Source: an uncultured Prevotella sp.
GTDB lineage: Bacteria > Bacteroidota > Bacteroidia > Bacteroidales > Bacteroidaceae
Reading direction: 5' to 3'
NCBI GenBank assembly: GCA_905234845.1
Contig: CAJOIW010000020.1
Location: forward strand, 1 to 42,903
Length of the DNA stretch: 42,903 nt
The position numbers and the translations under genes are program-made. Positions 1-6,999 of the stretch are shown here, in pieces (positions within the stretch are counted from its first letter, which is position 1; each line of letters starts with the position of its first letter). The notes under the pieces were generated by a model, which worked only from the letters and a program-made list of their open reading frames with translations, made no database searches and was not told where the DNA came from.

Positions 1-49
1 GAAAATAGTTGTAACTTTACAATCGAAAACAATTAAACATATAAGAATT

Positions 50-505
50 ATGATAGACTATCTGACAACTAATTTGTGGCTCGTGTGGTCGATAATTGCC
101 GCAGTGTGCCTGATTCTTGAACTTTCCTCGGGCGACTTCTATGTCACCTGTTTTGCCATTGGTGCCGTGTGCGCCGCAGTATCCACATTCCTCGGCATTC
201 CTTTCTGGGCACAGGTGCTCATCTTTGCAGTTGGCTCGGTGCTGAGCATCTGGCTTATCCGGCCTCGGCTGGTGGGGCGGCTACACCATGGCGGCGAGGA
301 GCGTGAGAGCAATGCCGACGCGCTCGTCGGGCGCGAAGGTCGCGTTATCGAGGCCATCCCTGCCGACGGACATGGTTATGTGAAGGTCGATGGTGACGAG
401 TGGCGGGCACGTTCTGCCGACGGGCAGCCTATAGAGAAAGATGTGCGCGTGCGTGTGACCGACCGCCAGAGCATTATCGTTACGGTAGAGACAATTAATA
501 ATTAA
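50..505 (+). CDS. NfeD family membrane protein
   Basis: This 151-residue protein has the layout of short NfeD proteins. Hydrophobic segments fill roughly residues 8-72 (two to three membrane spans) and a soluble beta-rich domain occupies about 90-150, beginning VGREGRVIEAI and ending in VRVTDRQSIIVTVE, typical of the NfeD OB-fold. NfeD proteins are partners of SPFH/stomatin proteins and are thought to help organise membrane microdomains or membrane-protein quality control. The SPFH gene starts 18 bases downstream, so co-transcription is likely. A TAACTTTA-like -7 box lies at about 12-19, but its -33 region would fall near or before the window edge. The ATG at 50 fits the hydrophobic N-terminus. 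Family assignment is confident; the exact role is inferred from the pairing. Confidence 0.88.
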   Translation: MIDYLTTNLWLVWSIIAAVCLILELSSGDFYVTCFAIGAVCAAVSTFLGIPFWAQVLIFAVGSVLSIWLIRPRLVGRLHHGGEERESNADALVGREGRVIEAIPADGHGYVKVDGDEWRARSADGQPIEKDVRVRVTDRQSIIVTVETINN

Positions 506-523
506 TAATAAAGAATTATCATT

Positions 524-1480
524 ATGGATTTTGTAACTTATGCACTTATTGCCTTAGTCATCCTGGCCATTATTTTCGTCAAGATGACCGTCGTGATTAT
601 TCCGCAAAGCGAGACCAAGATTATCGAGCGACTCGGAAAGTACTATGCCACGCTGAAGCCTGGTATCAACATCATCATCCCCTTCATTGACCGTGCTAAG
701 AACGTCGTCACCATGATGCATGGGCGCTATGTCTATTCCACAACCATCGACCTGCGCGAACAGGTGTTCGACTTTGCCCGCCAGAATGTGATTACGAAGG
801 ATAACATCCAAATGGAGATCAATGCTCTGCTCTATTTTCAGATTATGGATCCGTTCAAGGCGGTCTATGAGATCAACAATCTGCCTAATGCCATTGAGAA
901 ACTCACGCAGACAACCCTGCGTAACATCATCGGTGAGTTGGAGTTAGACCAGACACTTACCTCGCGCGACACCATCAACACCAAGCTGCGTGCTGTGCTT
1001 GATGATGCCACCGACAAGTGGGGTGTGAAAGTGAACCGCGTTGAGCTGCAGGACATTATTCCGCCATCGAGTGTGCTTCAGGCGATGGAGAAACAGATGC
1101 AGGCCGAGCGAAATAAGCGTGCAGCCATCCTTACCTCCGAGGGTAATAAGCAGTCGCAAATTCTCCAGTCGGAAGGTGAGAAAGCTGCCACCATCAACCG
1201 TGCCGAGGCTGAGCAGCAGCAGGAGATACTGAAAGCCGAGGGCGTGGCACAGGCCCGTATCCGCAAGGCTGAGGCCGAAGCTATTGCTATCGAAAAGATT
1301 ACAGAGGCCGTAGGCAAGTCCACCAATCCCGCTAACTACCTGCTGGCGCAGAAGTATATCCAGATGATGGAGGAACTGGCTGCCAACAACCAGACGAAAA
1401 CCGTTTATCTGCCTTTCGAGGCCACCAATATGCTGGGCTCCATTGCTGGCATTAAGGAACTGTTCAAAGACGCACAATGA
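524..1480 (+). CDS. SPFH/Band 7 (stomatin-like) membrane protein
   Basis: 318 residues. One N-terminal membrane segment (about 5-25) is followed by the Band 7 domain (IIERLGKYYATLKPGINIIIPF and onward, about 30-190), then an alanine/glutamate-rich coiled coil (about 190-265, with repeats such as SEGNKQSQILQSEGEKAA). This is the order in stomatin/QmcA-type proteins, which oligomerise on the inner membrane and scaffold membrane domains or regulate proteases. NfeD lies directly upstream, the classical pairing. Its stop overlaps the start of the next gene by four bases (ATGA), implying translational coupling with the epimerase-like gene. Length and architecture are normal. It is not HflK/HflC, which come as a pair and have a different context. 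Confidence 0.92.
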   Translation: MDFVTYALIALVILAIIFVKMTVVIIPQSETKIIERLGKYYATLKPGINIIIPFIDRAKNVVTMMHGRYVYSTTIDLREQVFDFARQNVITKDNIQMEINALLYFQIMDPFKAVYEINNLPNAIEKLTQTTLRNIIGELELDQTLTSRDTINTKLRAVLDDATDKWGVKVNRVELQDIIPPSSVLQAMEKQMQAERNKRAAILTSEGNKQSQILQSEGEKAATINRAEAEQQQEILKAEGVAQARIRKAEAEAIAIEKITEAVGKSTNPANYLLAQKYIQMMEELAANNQTKTVYLPFEATNMLGSIAGIKELFKDAQ

Positions 1481-2586
1481 ATATCTGTATCGTAGCTGGG
1501 GCGCGGCCTAACTTCGTGAAGGTAGCTCCCATTGTCCATGCCATAGAGAAAGCGGCACAGATGGGCAGAGATATTGCCTATACGCTTGTCTATGCCGGAC
1601 GTGAGGACGACTCAACGTTAGAGCCGTCGCTCTTCAGCGACCTTCAGATAGCAAGGCCGTCGGTCTTTCTCGGTGTGGAATGTGAGAATCTGAACGAACT
1701 CACGGGGCAGGTGATGTCGGCCTTCGAGCGCTATCTGCAGGCGCACAGGGCCGATGTCGTCATTGTGGTCGACGACCTTGCTTCCACCATGGCGGCTGCT
1801 ATCGTTACCAAGAAGCAGGGTATCACGCTGGCTCACCTTGTGGCAGGAACGCGCTCGTTCGACATCTCCATGCCTAAGGAAATCAACCGGCTGGTTATCG
1901 ATGGACTCTCCGACTTGTTATTCACGGCAGGCCTCTCGGCCAACAGCATTACCAACCGCGAGGGTGCCGAGCAAAGTCGCGTCTATATGGTAGGGAATAT
2001 CCTTATCGACAACTTGCGCTTCAATCATGATCGCTGGCAGCGACCCGCTGTTGTCGACGAACTGGGGCTTGAGCCAGGTCGTTATATTGTGTTCACGCTC
2101 AATCGTAAGGCGCTCCTCTCTGACGAGCAGAATCTCAGTAAGATGCTTACCGCTATGATGGAGCAGGCTGCCGGTGTGCCCATCGTGGCACCCTTGCGCG
2201 GTAGGGCGGCAGAGGTGGTTAAGAACCTCCTCATCACCCATCACCCGTCGCCTGCCACCCGCTTCAACCTTATTCCTCCCCTCGGCTATCTGGAGTTCGG
2301 ATGGTTGACGGCTCACGCGATGGGTCTCATCACCGACTCAGGCAACGTGGCCGAAGAGGCGACATTCAACGGCGTGCCCTGCATCACGCTCAACAGCTAT
2401 ACCGAGCACATCGAGACAGTGAAGGTGGGTACCAACGTGCTTGTGGGCGAAGATGCCGACCGTTTGGGCGAGGAAGTGGGACGCATGGTTAGCGGGCAGT
2501 GGAAACCCTCTGCCATACCCGAGCGATGGGACGGGCGCAGTGCCGAGCGCATCGTGCAGATATTAACAGACCATAAAAAAATATAA
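1477..2586 (+). CDS. Divergent UDP-N-acetylglucosamine 2-epimerase-like protein (WecB superfamily)
   Basis: 369 residues with the WecB/RffE outline: GARPNFVKVAP at the N-terminus (usual GTRPEAIKMAP), an Asp-containing strand VVIVVDD, PKEINR (usual PEEANR), and TDSGNVAEEATFNGVPCITL (usual TDSGGxQEEAPSLGKPVLVL). True members interconvert UDP-GlcNAc and UDP-ManNAc for surface polysaccharide synthesis. Here several usual active-site residues differ: the Glu of HVEAGLR is Val122 (HLVAGTR), the His of TGHRRE is Asn209 (TLNRKA), and the ERPE segment reads EHIE; Asp100 and Glu135 are kept. Alignment is from memory of E. coli WecB. The fold is likely, but normal epimerase activity is doubtful. It overlaps the SPFH gene by four bases and no polysaccharide cluster is adjacent. 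Confidence 0.75.
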   Translation: MNICIVAGARPNFVKVAPIVHAIEKAAQMGRDIAYTLVYAGREDDSTLEPSLFSDLQIARPSVFLGVECENLNELTGQVMSAFERYLQAHRADVVIVVDDLASTMAAAIVTKKQGITLAHLVAGTRSFDISMPKEINRLVIDGLSDLLFTAGLSANSITNREGAEQSRVYMVGNILIDNLRFNHDRWQRPAVVDELGLEPGRYIVFTLNRKALLSDEQNLSKMLTAMMEQAAGVPIVAPLRGRAAEVVKNLLITHHPSPATRFNLIPPLGYLEFGWLTAHAMGLITDSGNVAEEATFNGVPCITLNSYTEHIETVKVGTNVLVGEDADRLGEEVGRMVSGQWKPSAIPERWDGRSAERIVQILTDHKKI

Positions 2587-2602
2587 AAAAGCTCTGCTGT
2601 GC

Positions 2603-2633
2603 TTGCATTCCCCAGAATAATTCCCTATATTTG
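2603..2633 (+). promoter_or_regulatory. Bacteroidota-type promoter for the 36-codon gene
   Basis: TTG at 2603-2605, 20 bases, then TATATTTG at 2626-2633: a full match to the TTG-N19/20-TAnnTTTG consensus. It lies 16 bases past the epimerase-like stop and would start RNA near 2640, about 120 bases ahead of the small gene. Confidence 0.75.
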
Positions 2634-2639
2634 CAATGC

Positions 2640-2761
2640 GAATGTGGCGCGTTGAGTGCGAAACATAGAACACTTAATCTAAACAAAAAAGGGAGTCTCG
2701 GATCCTTAGGTGAATTAAAAAGGCTGTCTGCCGAGACAGCAGCCAAAGGGAGGATAACACC
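2640..2761 (+). promoter_or_regulatory. Structured 5' leader of the 36-codon gene
   Basis: The leader holds a perfect 7-bp hairpin, GCTGTCT-GCCG-AGACAGC (2723-2740). Its right half can instead pair with an upstream segment: GTCTCGG (2695-2701) complements CCGAGAC (2731-2737). The two pairings exclude each other. ATCCT (2702-2706) also complements the purine-rich AGGAT (2751-2755) just before the ATG. This resembles a switchable leader, though no known riboswitch class is recognised and no ligand is proposed. Confidence 0.45.
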
Positions 2762-2872
2762 ATGAAACAAAGAAGACTGTCGTACGACCAGGAGGAGTAC
2801 GAATTAGACAATGTCTACAATGAAGAGGACAATCGCTACGCACAGGCGACACCCTCAATTTGGTATAGCTAA
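2762..2872 (+). CDS. Small hypothetical protein, 36 residues
   Basis: The reading frame begins MKQRRLSYDQ and ends TPSIWYS. The peptide is acidic in the middle, rich in Tyr, Glu and Asp (EEYELDNVYNEED), with a basic start (KQRR) and no signal peptide or membrane segment. A purine-rich GGGAGGATAACACC lies directly before the ATG. The case for a real gene is contextual: a consensus promoter, a structured leader and an excellent terminator enclose exactly this frame, making a transcript of roughly 275 bases. I recognise no family. The unit could instead be a regulatory RNA in which the ORF is incidental or acts as a leader peptide. Confidence 0.55.
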   Translation: MKQRRLSYDQEEYELDNVYNEEDNRYAQATPSIWYS

Positions 2873-2876
2873 AAAA

Positions 2877-2914
2877 GAAGTGTGCAACGCACAGAGAGCG
2901 TTGCCCACTTCTTT
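2877..2914. terminator. Strong bidirectional terminator
   Basis: Hairpin GAAGTG-T-GCAACGC / GCGTTGC-C-CACTTC with one mismatch and a 7-base loop (2891-2897). It is flanked by TTT on the plus side and by six A (a U-run on the minus strand) at 2871-2876. It can therefore end both the small plus-strand gene and the minus-strand gene that stops at 2957. Confidence 0.8.
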
Positions 2915-2956
2915 ATGTATCTATCTTTATATCTCTAATTGTTTTTTAAACGTCTT

Positions 2957-3640
2957 TTAATAGTTCTCGCCGATGGGGTAGTTGTATTGGTGGGTGTTGG
3001 ATGATGGGTGTTGAAGGTAGGGGGAGGAATCGTAGCGGGGCCAGATGCCTTGCACGGAGACTTCCATGCTGAAGGTTGGCGAGAAGTTGTAGCGCACGGC
3101 GGCTCCGATGCGGTCGGCGGGCACGGCATCGTAGGGCATGAGAGAGTGCATGAGCGGGTCGTAGCCTCCGTAGATGCCTCCATATCCGTAGCCCCAGCCG
3201 TCGTAGCGGAAGCGCGGGGCGTGGTTGTTGGTGAGGGTTTTCTCGGCGAAGATGTAGGCTTCCCAACGTTCGTTGAAGCGGTAGCCTGCCATGAGGTAGA
3301 GGCTTCCGTCGCGGTAGGAGTCACCGCCATAGATGATGTTGCTGAGTCGGCCTCCTGTGGCTACCCACAGCTTGTCGTTGACGGGTTGCAGCCATGTGGC
3401 CGACAGCGACTGCCCGAATCCTCCGCCGTGGTGTGCATGATGGCCGAAGGTGGCGAAGGCCGAGAGGTCGAGCTTGACGTTAAGGCCTTGGTGCAGCCAT
3501 GGGCCGAACATGCCGTAGCGGTAGCTGTCCTGCCACATGCGAGGCAGTGGCCGGTCGATGCTGATGTCGGTCGAGTCGGTTTGCGCAAAGCTACCGAGGG
3601 CTATGGCAACCATGAGTATGCTGATGAAGAGCCTTTTCAT
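2957..3640 (-). CDS. Secreted or outer-membrane hypothetical protein
   Basis: 227 residues beginning with a clear signal peptide (MKRLFISILMVAIALGSFAQ, cleavage after about residue 20). The mature part is rich in Gly, Tyr, Trp and Phe with alternating strands (for example LYLMAGYRFNERWEAYIFAEK and AAVRYNFSPTFSMEVSVQG), resembling a small outer-membrane beta-barrel or adhesin-like protein. Residues 165-180 contain a local GYGYGGIYGGYD repeat. No catalytic motif is visible. It has its own consensus promoter and shares the terminator at 2877-2914. Export is confident; function is unknown. Confidence 0.7.
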   Translation of the reverse strand: MKRLFISILMVAIALGSFAQTDSTDISIDRPLPRMWQDSYRYGMFGPWLHQGLNVKLDLSAFATFGHHAHHGGGFGQSLSATWLQPVNDKLWVATGGRLSNIIYGGDSYRDGSLYLMAGYRFNERWEAYIFAEKTLTNNHAPRFRYDGWGYGYGGIYGGYDPLMHSLMPYDAVPADRIGAAVRYNFSPTFSMEVSVQGIWPRYDSSPYLQHPSSNTHQYNYPIGENY

Positions 3641-3648
3641 TTCTGCTG

Positions 3649-3678
3649 CAAAAATATGATTTCTTTTTGAGATGACAA
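3649..3678 (-). promoter_or_regulatory. Promoter for the secreted hypothetical protein
   Basis: Read on the minus strand: TTG (3676-3678), a 19-base spacer, then TATTTTTG (3649-3656), a full consensus match. The -7 box lies only eight bases before the ATG, so the leader must be very short. Confidence 0.65.
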
Positions 3679-3752
3679 AATATGATAGTTGTTTTTAATA
3701 TATTATCACTTTTATTTTACCTTGAATTTCATTCTACCTTTTTCCCGCCATG

Positions 3753-3779
3753 GCAGAACCAAAGCAAGCTTTGTTCTGC
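3753..3779. repeat. Inverted repeat downstream of the GHL10 gene
   Basis: GCAGAA-C-CAAAGC pairs with GCTTTG-TTCTGC around a two-base loop, with a single bulged C. It lies between the minus-strand genes ending at 3806 and starting at 3640. There is no U-run after it on either strand, so it is not a standard terminator; it may be a processing site or 3'-end stabiliser. Confidence 0.35.
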
Positions 3780-3805
3780 TCATCTGGCTTAATCAAAACG
3801 TTCTT

Positions 3806-5488
3806 TTATCTCTTTACCATGAAGAATCCGAGGCGGTGCTGTCGGTTCTTCTTGCCGATGGCGCGGAGGCAGTAGAATCCTTCGGGCACGCGGCTGATGT
3901 CAAGCGTGGAAAGTGGCGTATGGAGGGTGGAGCGTTGTGAGTGGACAATGGTGCCCTGTAGGGTTTCCACCACGATGAAGTCGCAGTCGATGGTGTTCAT
4001 GTGGCTGGGCAGTCGCACGGTGCGCCCGTCGCATCGTAGGAGGGGTGTTGATGGCTCGAATTGTTGAGGTGTGGAGTGCTCAGAATACTGCTGCAGGGCT
4101 CGGCTTTCGAGTCCGTAGCGGTCGGTGGTGGTAACGGCATAGTACATGTCGGGACTTGTGGGAACCGTCACCGAGGTCTTGTGGATACGTGTGGCTACGA
4201 GGTTTCGCGCATCATCGATGTCGACGGGGTATTGGCGTGAGGCATAGACATTGAACATCAGATTGCCGGAGGACGCGCCTGTTGGTGCCGACCATTCGAG
4301 AGTGGCCATGCCGCTGCTGCCGTTGTTGAGGGTGAGCGACTGCGGACTGGGCGGTGGGGTGGTGCTCTGCCATGTCATGGGCGGCACGAGGGCAGGGTAG
4401 CGGTCAATCTCGCGTGTGACGTAGGTGTAGAGCCCTTTGGCGTTGTCGGTGTAGAACTGGCTGCGGTAGTAGCAGTGCCCGAGTCCGATTTGGCGGAGGA
4501 AGTGCAGCTCTCGTGTGATGTCGGTGAGGGGCCATCGGGCCTCTTCGAGGAAGTAGATGCCAAGTCCTGGCACGACGGTGCGCCCGTAGGAGTTCTCGGC
4601 CCAGTCGATGGCGAAGGGATAGAACTGGTCGCCCCGGAAATACATCATGGGGAAGAGTACGTCCATGAGCCCGTCGCGCAGCCATCCTTGCGCGTCTTGA
4701 CACACCTTGTCGTAGGCGTTCCATCCGCGTGAGGAGTAGCGTGTCAGGTCGCGGTATTTTCCCACAGGCGAGCAGCTCATCTTCACCCATGGCTTCAGGG
4801 CTTTCACGCGCTGGCTGGCGGCCCGCACGATGCGGGTGATGTTGTCGCGTCCCTGCTGTCGGGGCACGGTGATGCGCCACTCGTCGGGATAGCGTATATA
4901 GTCGAGGTGGATGCCATCGATGTCGTAGCGGCTCGTGATTTCCTCACACAGCTGTGCCACGTAGTCGGCGGTACCGGTGCGCTCGGGGTCGAGGAAGCCG
5001 TCTTGCCCAATCTTCCTGACGATGCCAGGATGGCTATTTCGCACGGCCCGGCAGCCTGCGCCGTTCCACTTGCCGATGGGCATGGTGACGAGCCACGCGT
5101 GCAGCTCCATGCCCCGTCGGTGACATTCGTCGATGGCGAACAGCAGGGGGTCGTAGCCAGGTGAGCGCCCTGCCGTTCCCGTCAGGCAGACATCCCAGGG
5201 CTCAAGGCTTGAGGGATAGATGGTGGTAGCGCGTACACGTGTCTGCAGAAGTACGGTGTTGACGCCTCCTTGTTGCAGCCGGTCGAGCATGCGGCATAGC
5301 TCCTGTCGTTGTCGTTCGGCTCCAGTGGGACTGGTGGCTTTCGTTCGCGGCCAGTCGATGCCGCCGATGGTGGTGAGCCATACGGCGCGTGTCTCGTATT
5401 TCGGTGGCTGCTGTTCGGTTTGCGCTGCGACTCGGAGAGTTCCAGTAAGCGCAGTATATAATAGTATAATGAGTAGTCGTCGTTGCAT
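3806..5488 (-). CDS. Secreted glycoside hydrolase-like family 10 (GHL10) protein
   Basis: 560 residues from the chosen ATG, which starts a signal peptide (MQRRLLIILLYTALTGTLRVAAQ). A longer frame to 5527 would bury this signal. Residues 30-350 match the GHL10/DUF187 family of putative glycosidases with a (beta/alpha)8 barrel: ETRAVWLTTIGGIDWP, GVNTVLLQTRVR, DPLLFAIDECHRRGMELHAW and DIDGIHLDYIRYPDEW, where Asp residues are plausible catalytic acids. About 385-470 looks like a fibronectin III-like module (SLTLNNGSSGMATLEWSAP), and the last 80 residues resemble a sorting tail. It would act on glycans outside the cytoplasm. No SusC/D pair is present, so it is not an obvious polysaccharide-utilisation locus. 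Confidence 0.88.
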   Translation of the reverse strand: MQRRLLIILLYTALTGTLRVAAQTEQQPPKYETRAVWLTTIGGIDWPRTKATSPTGAERQRQELCRMLDRLQQGGVNTVLLQTRVRATTIYPSSLEPWDVCLTGTAGRSPGYDPLLFAIDECHRRGMELHAWLVTMPIGKWNGAGCRAVRNSHPGIVRKIGQDGFLDPERTGTADYVAQLCEEITSRYDIDGIHLDYIRYPDEWRITVPRQQGRDNITRIVRAASQRVKALKPWVKMSCSPVGKYRDLTRYSSRGWNAYDKVCQDAQGWLRDGLMDVLFPMMYFRGDQFYPFAIDWAENSYGRTVVPGLGIYFLEEARWPLTDITRELHFLRQIGLGHCYYRSQFYTDNAKGLYTYVTREIDRYPALVPPMTWQSTTPPPSPQSLTLNNGSSGMATLEWSAPTGASSGNLMFNVYASRQYPVDIDDARNLVATRIHKTSVTVPTSPDMYYAVTTTDRYGLESRALQQYSEHSTPQQFEPSTPLLRCDGRTVRLPSHMNTIDCDFIVVETLQGTIVHSQRSTLHTPLSTLDISRVPEGFYCLRAIGKKNRQHRLGFFMVKR

Positions 5489-5492
5489 AGGG

Positions 5493-5500
5493 CAAAGATA
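5493..5500 (-). promoter_or_regulatory. Possible -7 box for the GHL10 gene
   Basis: TATCTTTG on the minus strand fits TAnnTTTG, but no TTG lies at the right distance. It is only four bases before the ATG at 5488, which would give an almost leaderless mRNA. Weak call. Confidence 0.3.
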
Positions 5501-5593
5501 AGCATATTTTTCCGATTGTGAAAGCAATGGCCCGCGATTTTAAGAAGATTTGCTATTCTTGTGCGGATGTTTACATTTTTTATGACCGAAAAT

Positions 5594-5624
5594 TTGCTTT
5601 CGCTTTTCAAATGTTGTACCTTTG
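5594..5624 (+). promoter_or_regulatory. Promoter of the HU-like gene
   Basis: TTG (5594-5596), a 20-base spacer and TACCTTTG (5617-5624). The palindromic array begins two bases later, so it covers the transcription start and the first part of a leader of about 180 bases. Confidence 0.7.
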
Positions 5625-5625
5625 C

Positions 5626-5713
5626 AAAGTAAAACGGGCCGTTTTACAAAGTAATATAGCCCATTTTACCCAGTAATACGGCCCGTTTTACAAAGTAATA
5701 TGGCCCATATTAC
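5626..5713. repeat. Array A: four tandem 22-bp palindromic units
   Basis: Four units start at 5626, 5648, 5670 and 5692, exactly 22 bp apart. Each is a 3-base linker (AAA or CCA) plus a 19-base dyad GTAA-N11-TTAC. Cores alternate between GTAAAACGGGCCGTTTTAC-like and GTAATATGGCCCATATTAC-like; units 1 and 4 are perfect palindromes around one central base. Unit 3 is the inverse complement of unit 1 with one change. There are no variable spacers, so it is not CRISPR. It lies in the transcribed leader of the HU-like gene, between divergent genes. The remaining 5714-5811 holds nothing else recognisable. Confidence 0.85.
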
Positions 5714-5811
5714 AAGGTCAAAGAAATGCTTCCGTAGTACAGAGGTTGGCAGGATGCTTTCTGAAAAGATGTAAGTAATTGTATAACAACGAAATAAAGG
5801 AGAAATAGACT

Positions 5812-6237
5812 ATGGCATTGAGACTGAGATTAGAGCAGATGAAGAATCCGAGAAACAAGGCTCAGCATGGCAAATGGCGTGCACGGGTGCAAAAGAATGA
5901 GGAGGTGCACTTGCGCGAACTGGCGGAGCGCATGCAGGAGAACTGCACGCTGAAGGTGAGCGACATCTATGCGGTGCTGGCCGAGCTGGTACCCACGATG
6001 AAAGAGGAGCTGCAGCTGGGCAACACGGTCTGCCTCGACGGACTAGGCTATTTCCACCTGACGGTGGAGAGCGATATGGTGGACCGTCCGGAGGATTTTT
6101 CTATTGCGCGTAACATCCGGCGGGTGCTCTGCCGGTTTGTGCCATCAGGCCGTCGCAACCACGACCACACTATTACGCGCGACCTCTGCGCCGGCACGAA
6201 GCTTGAATGGCTTACCGAGTACGACCGCTCCGAATAA
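5812..6237 (+). CDS. HU-like DNA-binding protein (Bacteroidota HU-HIG type)
   Basis: 141 residues. Residues about 20-115 match the Bacteroidota histone-like family: KWRARV, then LRELAERMQENCTLKVSDIY (helical dimerisation part), LVPTMKEELQLGNTVCLDGLGYF, and a basic arm RRVLCRFVPSGRR. Such proteins resemble HU/IHF and bind DNA in the nucleoid. The tail (116-141) is an extension ending LTEYDRSE. AAAGGAG about ten bases before the ATG is a good ribosome site. The array of symmetric 22-bp DNA sites immediately upstream makes binding of this protein to its own leader an attractive but untested idea. Confidence 0.85.
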   Translation: MALRLRLEQMKNPRNKAQHGKWRARVQKNEEVHLRELAERMQENCTLKVSDIYAVLAELVPTMKEELQLGNTVCLDGLGYFHLTVESDMVDRPEDFSIARNIRRVLCRFVPSGRRNHDHTITRDLCAGTKLEWLTEYDRSE

Positions 6238-6280
6238 GCGCACTTTTGCGCGCGCGGGTGCAGAAATTCGGCCTAATGCT

Positions 6281-6310
6281 TTGCGCAAAGGGAAAAAAGT
6301 TGTAACTTTG
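6281..6310 (+). promoter_or_regulatory. Promoter of the toxin-antitoxin/cstA unit
   Basis: TTG (6281-6283), a 19-base spacer and TAACTTTG (6303-6310), 30 bases before the antitoxin ATG. A full consensus match. Confidence 0.75.
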
Positions 6311-6340
6311 CAGCAAGAAAACCAAAGAAAGGGAAAAGAA

Positions 6341-6562
6341 ATGCAATTAAGTTCTATGAATCGTTCACAAATGATGATACTCGAATCTTTTGCTTCGGCA
6401 AAGGATGAACAGGAAGTCAATGATTTGATGGAAGTGCTGCGCGATTTCTATGCAACCAGACTGAAAAAGGAAATGAAACGGCTATGGGATGATGGCACGT
6501 TGAATCAGGAAACCTTGGACAGCCTCAAGCAAGAACATCTCAGAACACCTTATAGGGGATGA
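6341..6562 (+). CDS. Putative antitoxin partner of the PIN protein
   Basis: 73 residues from the ATG at 6341, chosen because it follows the promoter and a GGGAAAAGAA purine tract; the open frame extends upstream but has no support there. The protein is predicted helical: MNRSQMMILESFASAKDEQEVNDLMEVLRDFYATRLKKEMKRLWDDG. This type is often found just before PIN_3 toxins in Bacteroidota and would neutralise the toxin. Its stop overlaps the PIN start by four bases (ATGA), the typical antitoxin-toxin arrangement. I see no named DNA-binding fold, so autoregulation is assumed only from the module type. Confidence 0.68.
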   Translation: MQLSSMNRSQMMILESFASAKDEQEVNDLMEVLRDFYATRLKKEMKRLWDDGTLNQETLDSLKQEHLRTPYRG

Positions 6563-6999
6563 AAGCAGAAACGCCACAATTGCGAGTAGTGCTTGACACC
6601 AATTGTCTTTTGCAGATACTTGGTGCGGAAAGCCAGTATAATTTTCTCTTTGATGAGTTTTTAAACAATAGTTTCACTCTATGTGTGTCCACGGCAATAT
6701 TGCTTGAGTATGAGGAAATCTTGAGTAGGAAGGCTTCTCCTGTAGCAGCCCACCTTTTCTTGAACACCATATCATGTTCACGAAATGTGGAAAGGAGAGA
6801 ACCTTATTACCGTTTGGAATTGATAAAACAGGATGCTGACGATAATAAATTTGTAGATTGTGCATTTGCTTGTCAGGCAGATGTTATAGTGACTAATGAC
6901 AGGCATTTTGAAGATGTAACTCGTTCAAGTTTTCCTAAATTCTGTGTGGCAGATTTGGGTGAGTTCTCAGAAATGATAAAAAGAGGAACGGAAAGATGA
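6559..6999 (+). CDS. PIN-domain toxin (PIN_3 type, VapC-like ribonuclease)
   Basis: 146 residues. The PIN acidic quartet is visible: Asp13 in VVLDTN, Glu50/Glu52 in LLEYEEIL, Asp94/Asp95 in DADDNKFVDCA, and Asp114 in VTNDRHF. These coordinate Mg2+ or Mn2+ in a single-strand RNase. The sequence fits the 'putative toxin component, PIN family' group. It overlaps the antitoxin by four bases at its start and cstA by four bases at its end, so all three genes are probably on one mRNA. Length and motifs are intact, so an active enzyme is expected; the target RNA is unknown. Confidence 0.82.
   Translation: MKAETPQLRVVLDTNCLLQILGAESQYNFLFDEFLNNSFTLCVSTAILLEYEEILSRKASPVAAHLFLNTISCSRNVERREPYYRLELIKQDADDNKFVDCAFACQADVIVTNDRHFEDVTRSSFPKFCVADLGEFSEMIKRGTER

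Noticed and set aside
3008..3670. 220-codon plus-strand open frame
   Set aside because: It mirrors the secreted protein on the minus strand, which has a signal peptide and a consensus promoter.
6104..6340. Longer start for the putative antitoxin
   Set aside because: The upstream part of the frame overlaps the end of the HU-like gene and lies before the promoter at 6281-6310.
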